From Thermotoga sp. (lineage in GTDB: Bacteria > Thermotogota > Thermotogae > B3-G13), in assembly GCA_003641555.1 (NCBI GenBank), contig QNAT01000117.1, positions 1-5,069 on the forward strand: a DNA stretch of 5,069 nt, in the 5' to 3' direction. Shown piece after piece: positions 1-5,062 of this stretch. The notes under the pieces were generated by a model, which saw nothing but the letters and a program-made list of their open reading frames with translations, had not been told where the DNA came from and did no database searches. A program made the position numbers and the translations under genes. Position 1 is the first letter of the stretch, and each line of letters begins with the position of its first letter.

Positions 1-52
1 GAGTAAGTAATTTTGGTAAGTTCAATGAGTCTGTCAACTCGCTGAGCTCAAG

Positions 53-63
53 AAAGGAGGTGA
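53..63 (+). promoter_or_regulatory. Strong ribosome binding site of the small plus-strand gene
   Basis: AAAGGAGGTGA is a nearly perfect match to the complement of the 16S rRNA 3' end. It is followed by AAA and then the ATG at 67, so GGAGG lies six bases from the start codon. It fixes the start of the 81-residue gene and makes it credible despite its small size. The same spacing is a useful internal standard when judging the start of the DUF3307 gene on the other strand. Confidence 0.85.
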
Positions 64-66
64 AAA

Positions 67-312
67 ATGATACAACTTTTCAATGTTATTTCAGATTTGA
101 AATATCTTGCAGAGATATTCTGCATGATAGTAGAGAGACCCAGGGATGGAGAAAAGAAAAAGGCAGAAGTAATGGATGCAGTTCAAGATTTCATAGACAA
201 GAACGATTTACCCATCCCAGAGCCGATCATTGAAGATGTTATCGATTTTCTCATCGAACACGTTGTAGGAAAAATGAACAACAGCATAAAAGAAACGACA
301 GAGGTTCATTGA
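67..312 (+). CDS. Small acidic helical protein, function unknown (weakly phage holin-like C-terminal pattern)
   Basis: This is an 81-residue protein starting with ATG six bases after GGAGG and ending with TGA. I do not recognise it with confidence. Residues 1-22 form an amphipathic, fairly hydrophobic helix that is not convincing as a membrane span. Residues 27-33 are charged (GEKKKAE), followed by an acidic helix. A PIPEP turn at 49-53 leads into a helix rich in I, V, D and E (54-72). The pattern of GEKKK, helix, then an 'IPxxIIxxVIDxLIxxVVxxMN' tail recalls the C-terminal part of some small phage proteins, including LLH-type holins, but the N-terminal membrane helix such holins need is not evident. 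It may instead be a small regulatory or structural protein. It converges on the DUF3307 gene and stands apart from the signalling operon. Its upstream neighbour lies outside the window, so a phage or operon context cannot be judged. The strong ribosome binding site is the best evidence that it is real. Confidence 0.7.
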   Translation: MIQLFNVISDLKYLAEIFCMIVERPRDGEKKKAEVMDAVQDFIDKNDLPIPEPIIEDVIDFLIEHVVGKMNNSIKETTEVH

Positions 313-319
313 GTTTTAA

Positions 320-364
320 GAGTTTGGTGAGATATAGAGCGGAGGGGCTCGACTCACCAAACTC
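320..364. terminator. Long hairpin between convergent genes, possible bidirectional terminator
   Basis: GAGTTTGGTGAG (320-331) is perfectly repeated in inverse at 353-364, giving a 12-bp stem. Inside the 21-base loop a second short stem (GAGC 337-340 with GCTC 347-350) closes a purine-rich loop. The structure begins eight bases after the stop of the small plus-strand gene, and the stop codon of the minus-strand DUF3307 gene (363-365) is built into its right arm. This position suits a shared transcription end for two convergent genes. Neither strand has a run of T after the stem, so a classical intrinsic terminator is not shown. It could be an RNA 3'-end stabiliser or a palindromic repeat. Confidence 0.55.
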
Positions 365-1007
365 ATAACATTATTACATAGTACCAGAATAGTGTTATTC
401 CCATCCCAAATAGGGCACTCCACAAAAAAGTATGATAATATTTTTTATCGCATTTTTTTATGACTGCTTCGAAGGCATCTCGCGAAAATATCGTTAGGGG
501 TATGAGAAACCATAATCTTGCCATTCCGAATATAAATATACAAGCCCTTTCTGCAAAGCCAAGATAATTTCGCCTGTATACATCATCGATGAAGTAAGAA
601 ATAATAAAACTCGGAATATAAGTAACGATAATCAATCCATCCACGTATTTCGTGAATTCAATACTCATGAAGAATCTGGATATATCAACATTGCTTAGCA
701 AAATAGCTCCGAAATACAAAGATAACATATGCAATATCTGATCGAATATGAAATACCCACTTTTTCTATAAGGGTTTGATAGGACTTTTTCAGGCATTAA
801 GATCTTTAACTCATCTATACCAAAGTGTATAACAGTTATCAGAAGTAGTACCCATATTATAGTAGAATAAGTAAATAACATATTCGCGAAGAGCAATAAA
901 CCAATGGCAAGGAACAGAAGGACATGCAAAAGTAAAACTCCAGCTTTATACTTATTCTTAGCTATCCAGGCAGTTTGAAATACGAAATCAGATAACAAAT
1001 GCACCAA
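363..1007 (-). CDS. DUF3307-family polytopic membrane protein
   Basis: The product is an integral membrane protein of unknown function, 214 residues when read from the TTG at 1007. Family signatures are HLLSDFVFQ at 3-11 followed by a basic loop (AKNKYK), HFGIDELK at 61-68, and FIFDQILH at 86-93. A GFAERA stretch lies at 150-155. Five to six hydrophobic segments lie roughly at 23-41, 46-63, 90-106, 123-142, 156-172 and 194-212. DUF3307 proteins are widespread in bacteria and have no established biochemical role that I can name. The start is uncertain. An in-frame stop (1034-1032) rules out any upstream ATG, and TTG 1007 and GTG 1004 have no ribosome binding site. A good GAGGTGA instead points to ATC 1028 or ATA 1025, which would add seven or six residues including the hydrophobic ELLL that normally precedes the HLLxDF motif. 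The gene lies 134 bases downstream of the HD-GYP gene on the same strand, so co-transcription is possible but not shown. Its stop codon sits in the hairpin shared with the convergent small gene. Confidence 0.85.
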   Translation of the reverse strand: MVHLLSDFVFQTAWIAKNKYKAGVLLLHVLLFLAIGLLLFANMLFTYSTIIWVLLLITVIHFGIDELKILMPEKVLSNPYRKSGYFIFDQILHMLSLYFGAILLSNVDISRFFMSIEFTKYVDGLIIVTYIPSFIISYFIDDVYRRNYLGFAERACIFIFGMARLWFLIPLTIFSRDAFEAVIKKCDKKYYHTFLWSALFGMGITLFWYYVIML

Positions 1008-1028
1008 AAGTAATTCAAAAAATATGAT

Positions 1029-1040
1029 TCTTCACCTCAA
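1029..1040 (-). promoter_or_regulatory. Ribosome binding site pointing to a non-standard start of the DUF3307 gene
   Basis: Read on the minus strand this is TTGAGGTGAAGA followed directly by ATC ATA. The GAGGTGA core is the only good Shine-Dalgarno sequence near the gene. GAGG lies six bases from ATC (1028-1026), the same spacing as GGAGG to ATG in the small gene on the other strand, and nine bases from ATA (1025-1023). The TGA within the core is an in-frame stop, so translation of this frame cannot begin further upstream. The nearest standard start codon, TTG at 1007, lies about 25 bases from the core, too far for normal initiation. Confidence 0.6.
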
Positions 1041-1070
1041 TTCTTTATTCGATGTAACCATTTGTCACGG

Positions 1071-1084
1071 ACATTGATCAATGT
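1071..1084. promoter_or_regulatory. Perfect 14-bp palindrome in the spacer before the DUF3307 gene, candidate operator
   Basis: ACATTGATCAATGT is a perfect self-complementary 14-mer in the 134-base gap between the HD-GYP stop and the DUF3307 gene. It ends about 43 bases before the putative ATC start at 1028. Length and position suit the binding site of a dimeric repressor or activator. I see no convincing -35/-10 pair around it, and no regulator gene in the window to link it to. It may also be chance in AT-rich DNA. The rest of the gap (1041-1141) holds nothing else I can name. Confidence 0.35.
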
Positions 1085-1141
1085 TAGATGTTGAATTGTA
1101 ATGCTCTTTCCCCGATTTTTCATCTACCCATCCACTATTTA

Positions 1142-2749
1142 TCATCTTTCCAGCGTCTTTTTGTAAACCCTGATAAATGCCTCAACAGCATCGGGATCGA
1201 AGGCTCTTCCAGAATTTTCTTCTATCATATCTTTCGCTTCCTCGTATGACAAAGCTTTCCTGTAAGGTCTATCTGTCGTTAGGGCATCAAATACATCGGC
1301 AACACTAATTATTCTTGCAAAAAGGGGTATATTCTTGCCCGACAAGCCTTCGGGATAGCCTTTACCATCCCATCGTTCGTGATGATACTTTATTCCATTC
1401 AGAATACTTTTCCTCAACTCTTTAACATCCTTCATTATCTCATATCCCTTTACAGAATGAGATTTTATCAATTCATATTCTTCGGGGTTTAATTTCCCTT
1501 TTTTCAACAACACACTATCCATTATACCTATTTTTCCAACATCGTGCAACAAACCTGCAATATATATCCCCTCACGTTTTTCTTCCGTTAACCCCATCTC
1601 CTTTGCTATCATTCTGGCATACCTCGCAACATTACCAGAATGCATTCTCGTATATGGATCCCGTTTATCGAGAGCAGTTGAAATCGCTCTAATACTAGAA
1701 TTAAAAAGATTTTTCAGCCTTTCCAGGAGTTTTACATTTTCTATTGCAGTTGCAAATTGATTGGCAAATGCCTTCGCTGCCTCGACATCTTCATCATCAA
1801 AGGCATAACCACCTGTTGGCGATTTTTTATTCAGCACTTCGAGCGCACCACTGAGGATACCTTTAACCTTTAAAGGAACTGCTATCATAGAATGAGTTAC
1901 GAATTTAGTTTTTTCATCGGCCTTTTTATAATGTCTCTTTTCATTTTTCACATCATCTATCTTCATGGTTTCTCCTGTTGTAGCTACATAACCCGCTATA
2001 CTTCCTTTTATAGGAGTTTTTATCTTCTTAAGTGCCTCCGATTCCCCTCCTTCTACTGCATATACATCTAAAGATTTACCATCTTCACTGATTAGAAATA
2101 TAGTGGATGCCTCTGCATTCAATAACTTCGTTAGCTCTGCATTCGCCTTCACGATGAGTTTCTCAAGATCATGTGTTGAATTGAGTTCATTTCCTATCTT
2201 TACGAGATCATCCATGTACTTAATTCTTCGCTCATTGGAAAGGTAAAGTTCTCTATTCTGGAAAAAAACAGATAGAAAAAGCATCAAGAGAGATGTGTTA
2301 TCAATGTCCGACTCGGTGTATCCCTCTTTATTAATCGTATTTATCAATTCCAGAACACCTTTACTTTCTCCATCTATCACTATTGGATTCGCAAGGATAT
2401 TTTTCGTTTTATGCTGAATTTTCTTATCCACTCTGTTGTAAAAGAATTCACTCTTCTCAGGTTCATTTATTATAATAGGTTTTGCGTTGGTAAACGACCA
2501 GCCTACAACACCTTTATTAATTGGTATAGCAGTATTTTTCAATGTCTTTTCTGCTTTACCTCTAACGTACTTAAAAATTAGCATCTTCTGGGATTTATCT
2601 TCAATGAATATCGTACCTTCCAACGATGAGGTTACCTCACATGCCGTTTTTAAGATCTCATTGGCAATACCATCAAAATCCCTTAGGTCCTTAACAAGAT
2701 GAGATAATTCCTTGAGTCTACGAAATACATCCCTTTTTTCCCTTTTCAT
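1142..2749 (-). CDS. GAF-GAF-HD-GYP cyclic dinucleotide phosphodiesterase
   Basis: This is a cytoplasmic enzyme of 535 residues predicted to hydrolyse cyclic di-GMP (some family members also cleave 3'3'-cGAMP). After a short basic coil (1-22), GAF domain 1 spans about 24-166 and GAF domain 2 about 190-340. HD-GYP covers about 350-535. All expected metal and signature residues are present: H370, the H402-D403 pair with K406 in LLHDVGK, H431, H456-H457 in HHERWDGKGYP, the GYP triad at 464-466, and D485 in SVADVFDALTTDRPYR. D361 stands where many relatives carry a Glu before the DPYT motif. There is no membrane segment or phosphorylatable receiver domain, so control should come through ligands of the GAF domains. 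GAF2 has an NK...F...D arrangement (N307, K308, F317, D321) partly like the NKFDE motif of cyclic-nucleotide-binding GAF domains. The ATG lies within an ATGA overlap with the adenylate cyclase stop codon. A modest AAGGGA precedes it, so translational coupling is likely. Family assignment is secure; the ligands are unknown. Confidence 0.93.
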   Translation of the reverse strand: MKREKRDVFRRLKELSHLVKDLRDFDGIANEILKTACEVTSSLEGTIFIEDKSQKMLIFKYVRGKAEKTLKNTAIPINKGVVGWSFTNAKPIIINEPEKSEFFYNRVDKKIQHKTKNILANPIVIDGESKGVLELINTINKEGYTESDIDNTSLLMLFLSVFFQNRELYLSNERRIKYMDDLVKIGNELNSTHDLEKLIVKANAELTKLLNAEASTIFLISEDGKSLDVYAVEGGESEALKKIKTPIKGSIAGYVATTGETMKIDDVKNEKRHYKKADEKTKFVTHSMIAVPLKVKGILSGALEVLNKKSPTGGYAFDDEDVEAAKAFANQFATAIENVKLLERLKNLFNSSIRAISTALDKRDPYTRMHSGNVARYARMIAKEMGLTEEKREGIYIAGLLHDVGKIGIMDSVLLKKGKLNPEEYELIKSHSVKGYEIMKDVKELRKSILNGIKYHHERWDGKGYPEGLSGKNIPLFARIISVADVFDALTTDRPYRKALSYEEAKDMIEENSGRAFDPDAVEAFIRVYKKTLER

Positions 2750-4728
2750 ATTCCCTTTTTCTCTCCCGATACACTGTATATTCGAGTAGGTCTTGTCTTT
2801 CCTTTCAACATCACAGGATCGATTTCAACAGCATCAACGTAATCCTTCACCTCTTCGTAGGTAGAATCCGTTATCAATATGTATTTCTTCACCTTCCTTG
2901 TCAGTGTCTCTAATCTTGCTGCCACATTCACGGCATCTCCAATACATGTATAATTCATCCTATCTTCCGATCCAACATTACCTACAACGGCATAACCTGT
3001 ATTTATCCCAATACCTATCCTTATTGGATACTCTTTACCCTGCTCAGCCCATTCTTCTTTTATTTTATCCAGCTCCTCTTGCATTCTTATCGCTGTGAAC
3101 ACAGCTCTTTTGGCATCATCTTCATAGGAAAACGGGGCTCCGAAGATCGCTATTATCGCATCTCCTTCGTACTTGTCTACCATGCCATGGTATTCATTCT
3201 TTATTATATCTGTCATTCTCCCCAGGTACGAATTCAAGAGTTCTACCAACTGCACTGGATCCAGGCTCTCGGATATAGTAGTGAATCCAACAATATCTGA
3301 GAATAAAACCGTTATTTTCTTCCTTTCTCCTCCCAATTTTATAGCAGAGGGATCTGCCAGAATTTTGTCTACTACTTCCGAAGGAACGTATTTCGAGAAG
3401 TACATCTTCGTTGTCTTCTTTTCTCTGTATTCTCTCAATCCTTTGTATATCAGGGTCGTCAAGTACATAAGCACAAAAGAAAGAGTTGGATAAAACAAGT
3501 CTATCCAGACATTTTGAGCGAAGGCGTATTGGCATACCAAAAGGTATACAACAATCCATGTGCCTCCTAAAACAGCCATCTTGTATATGTTTCTGATGAA
3601 AAGCATGGAAAAGAAGAAGGCTATTACAAGAGAGAGATATAATAGTGAAGAATATGGAAACCGAGTGAGAAAATCTCTTTGTAATATATTGGATGCTATG
3701 GTTGCATGAATATCTATTCCAGGACCATTCTGATAAAATGGCGTTGGCCTGAGGTCATATAAACCTTTACTCGTCGGTGTGTATCCTATAAAAACCATCT
3801 TGTCTTTGAAGATAGTCTTTAACTTATCCTCTGAATAATTTTCCATAACATCTATAGCAGAAAAATTCTTTATTGTGCCATAAGCACCATAATAGTTTAC
3901 AGTAAAATAACCATCGCTATCCACTGGGATGTGGATATTGCCGAGAACTACTTCATTTCTATCCAGATTCAAGTAGTAATCTCCTTGCTTCAATCCCAGG
4001 TATTTTATAGTCCCCATAACGGCAAGAGGAGGAAAAAAGCAAGGAAGTCCTTTTTCATCAGCATACCTTTCATATAGAACGAGTGGCACAGATCTGAATA
4101 TTCCATCGACATCTGGAGGGCCTATCTCATAGAACGTCGTCCCCCAGGTGCTATCTGAAAACATCTTTAAAGGAGGAATTATCTTGTATGTGCCGTAAAG
4201 AGAAGATTTATCTATTGCAAATGGAGAACCCGCTATCTTGTAAGCAAATTCAGTATATCTCAAATTGGATGCCAGCGCCTTCTTCTCTTTCAATGGATAA
4301 AGGGAATATGTAGATGAATTCGCCAGATATCCGGGTAGAATGACCAGAGGATATTTTTTGAGCATCTGGATGAAATAGAGATCTCCCTGAGGATCTTCAT
4401 TAGAGGCATTGGTAAGTGAGATATCGAATACGATCGCCTTCGCCCCAGCATTTGCAAGTCGTTCGATGAGCAAAGCGTATCTTTTCCTACTCCACGGCCA
4501 TGCGTCACTATATTCGCTTTCTATCTTCATTAAAGTTCTTTCATCTATTCCCACGATCACGACATTTGGAGAAGGAATTCGTTCGCCCCGGATGTTGAAT
4601 CTCATATCAACGCTCTTCAACTCAAACATTTCTATCCAGGGAGTTCGTGTTACCTGAAATACAAAATAGGTACCCACAACGAAGATGGTTACAATTAAAA
4701 GAAGAAGGAAAAACCTTTTATCCACCAT
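2746..4728 (-). CDS. CHASE2-domain membrane adenylate cyclase (class IIIb)
   Basis: This sensor enzyme should convert ATP to cAMP and pyrophosphate at the inner face of the membrane. It has 660 residues, normal for the family. A signal-anchor helix (about 6-25) leads into an extracytoplasmic CHASE2 domain (about 33-350; VVIVGIDERTL, WPWSRKRYA, FDISL, DGIFRSVPL and the GIDIHATIASNIL end are typical). Three membrane helices follow (about 360-378, 384-404, 409-428). A linker (434-470, with SKYVPSEVVDKIL) then leads to the catalytic domain at about 470-655. Catalytic residues are complete: metal-binding D478 (FSDIVGFT) and D523 (KYEGDA), adenine-selecting K519 and T594, and transition-state N601 and R605 (NVAARLE). 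Lys with Thr marks an ATP-specific class IIIb enzyme, a group that includes bicarbonate-stimulated cyclases. The ATG follows GGGGGTAA, a short-spaced G-rich ribosome site. The stop codon overlaps the HD-GYP start by four bases, making this the first gene of a two-gene signalling operon. The stimulus sensed by CHASE2 is unknown. No clear promoter is visible in the repeat-rich upstream DNA. Confidence 0.95.
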   Translation of the reverse strand: MVDKRFFLLLLIVTIFVVGTYFVFQVTRTPWIEMFELKSVDMRFNIRGERIPSPNVVIVGIDERTLMKIESEYSDAWPWSRKRYALLIERLANAGAKAIVFDISLTNASNEDPQGDLYFIQMLKKYPLVILPGYLANSSTYSLYPLKEKKALASNLRYTEFAYKIAGSPFAIDKSSLYGTYKIIPPLKMFSDSTWGTTFYEIGPPDVDGIFRSVPLVLYERYADEKGLPCFFPPLAVMGTIKYLGLKQGDYYLNLDRNEVVLGNIHIPVDSDGYFTVNYYGAYGTIKNFSAIDVMENYSEDKLKTIFKDKMVFIGYTPTSKGLYDLRPTPFYQNGPGIDIHATIASNILQRDFLTRFPYSSLLYLSLVIAFFFSMLFIRNIYKMAVLGGTWIVVYLLVCQYAFAQNVWIDLFYPTLSFVLMYLTTLIYKGLREYREKKTTKMYFSKYVPSEVVDKILADPSAIKLGGERKKITVLFSDIVGFTTISESLDPVQLVELLNSYLGRMTDIIKNEYHGMVDKYEGDAIIAIFGAPFSYEDDAKRAVFTAIRMQEELDKIKEEWAEQGKEYPIRIGIGINTGYAVVGNVGSEDRMNYTCIGDAVNVAARLETLTRKVKKYILITDSTYEEVKDYVDAVEIDPVMLKGKTRPTRIYSVSGEKKGI

Positions 4729-4751
4729 TTACCCCCAAAAAAATCATCATT

Positions 4752-4781
4752 AGCCACGAATTTTCACTAATTATCACGAAT
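4752..4781 (-). repeat. Three tandem 10-bp units with an ATTCGTG core
   Basis: Read on the plus strand the units are AGCCACGAAT, TTTCACTAAT and TATCACGAAT, exactly 10 bases each. On the minus strand each begins ATTCGTG or ATTAGTG. Similar ATTCGTG/CACGAAT strings recur between genes in many environmental bacterial genomes, as I recall; their function is not known to me. The array ends 23 bases before the cyclase ATG, so it would be in the 5' untranslated leader or in the promoter itself. Confidence 0.6.
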
Positions 4782-4794
4782 GATTCTTATAACT

Positions 4795-4811
4795 ATGGAA
4801 CTCCGTTCCAT
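4795..4811. repeat. 17-bp hairpin next to the first REP-like element
   Basis: ATGGAAC-TCC-GTTCCAT is a perfect 7-bp inverted repeat around a three-base loop. It abuts and slightly overlaps the GTAG-type palindrome at 4810-4839, so the two together look like a double-hairpin unit, as in many REP sequences. The second REP-like element, at 5032-5062, runs to the window edge and lacks this companion in the bases visible. Confidence 0.55.
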
Positions 4812-4839
4812 CGGACAGGTTTAAAAACCTGTCCCTACG
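4810..4839 (-). repeat. REP-like element, copy 1 (GTAG followed by palindrome)
   Basis: On the minus strand this reads CGTAG followed by GGACAGGTTT, a two-base loop, AAACCTGTCC and then GAT. The stem is 10 bp. A GTAG tetranucleotide directly before an imperfect or perfect palindrome is the hallmark of REP sequences mobilised by RAYT (TnpA-REP, Y1-type) transposases. It matches copy 2 (5032-5062) in its first 12 bases and last 10 bases, in the opposite orientation. On the plus strand it is followed after a few bases by six T (4841-4846), which could also give it some terminator activity. Confidence 0.6.
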
Positions 4840-4893
4840 ATTTTTTGAAACGATCGTATCTCAACATCCTGTTTTCAAATACCCTTATTCATG

Positions 4894-4927
4894 TTCATTT
4901 CTTTTGTCTTGATACAAAAGAAACGAA
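4894..4927. repeat. 34-bp near-perfect inverted repeat
   Basis: The arms TTCATTTCTTTTGT (4894-4907) and ACAAAAGAAACGAA (4914-4927) are complementary at 13 of 14 positions around the loop CTTGAT; the innermost 10 bp pair without error. I recall similar TTTCTTTTG...CAAAAGAAA strings as dispersed intergenic palindromes in many bacterial genomes, where they yield spurious peptides ending in FFCLDTKET. It is probably a small mobile or dispersed palindrome and not a terminator, since no T-run follows the stem. Confidence 0.55.
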
Positions 4928-4971
4928 TTAAGGAAAAAGTCAAAACCCCAACGGGATACATTGTCTTTTGT

Positions 4972-5004
4972 GGATCAATTGTTAATGACCATGGCGGATC
5001 AATT
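4972..5004 (+). repeat. Direct repeat of GGATCAATT, possible relic of an IS21-family end
   Basis: GGATCAATT occurs at 4972-4980 and again at 4996-5004, 24 bases apart, the second copy followed by TCATTTTACACTATACA. Short repeated GGATCAATT-like or GACCCA-like units followed by a TTTTACACT-like string resemble the multiple internal repeats at the ends of some IS21-family elements, as far as I can recall. No istA or istB coding sequence is present, so this would be at most an isolated end or a decayed remnant. The repeat itself is certain; the IS link is a guess. Confidence 0.35.
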
Positions 5005-5031
5005 TCATTTTACACTATACATACCCGTCAC

Positions 5032-5062
5032 CGTAGGGACAGGAGTTTACCTCCTGTCCGAT
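5032..5062 (+). repeat. REP-like element, copy 2 (GTAG followed by palindrome)
   Basis: CGTAG is followed by GGACAGGAG, a five-base loop (TTTAC), CTCCTGTCC and GAT, a 9-bp stem. It is inverted relative to copy 1 at 4810-4839, with the GTAG sides facing each other across about 190 bases. The outer stem (GGACAGG/CCTGTCC) is identical in both copies. The loop-side pairs differ but remain paired (TTT/AAA in copy 1, AG/CT here), which argues that the folded form is what is maintained. Confidence 0.6.

Noticed and set aside
3..230. Open reading frame entering from the left edge in the third plus frame, ending at TGA 231-233
   Set aside because: Its first part could be the tail of an upstream gene, but most of it overlaps the small gene with the strong ribosome site in another frame and its translation beyond about codon 25 is not protein-like. 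Too little is visible to call a partial gene.
2487..2702. Plus-strand open frame opposite the GAF1 region
   Set aside because: It lies wholly within the well-supported HD-GYP gene on the other strand and has no recognisable domain or ribosome site.
2898..3559. Several open frames of 66-121 codons on both strands within the cyclase catalytic region
   Set aside because: All overlap the conserved cyclase domain coding frame. Their translations have low complexity or no family pattern.
4290..4657. Open frames of 72 and 82 codons within the CHASE2 coding region
   Set aside because: They are alternative-frame readings of the CHASE2 domain, without ribosome sites or recognisable protein features.
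4813..4846. Intrinsic terminator on the plus strand (10-bp stem plus six T)
   Set aside because: Six bases separate the stem from the T-run, no plus-strand gene precedes it, and the GTAG-palindrome explanation shared with the second copy fits better.
4647..4931. Plus-strand open frame of 94 codons in the spacer upstream of the cyclase
   Set aside because: It begins inside the cyclase N-terminus on the opposite strand, runs through the tandem units, a REP-like element and the long palindrome, has no ribosome site, and its translation looks like repeat-derived noise.
4752..5062. CRISPR array or tRNA/rRNA genes
   Set aside because: The repeats are short, of different kinds and without regular spacers of about 30 bases; no cloverleaf or rRNA-like sequence is seen anywhere in the window.
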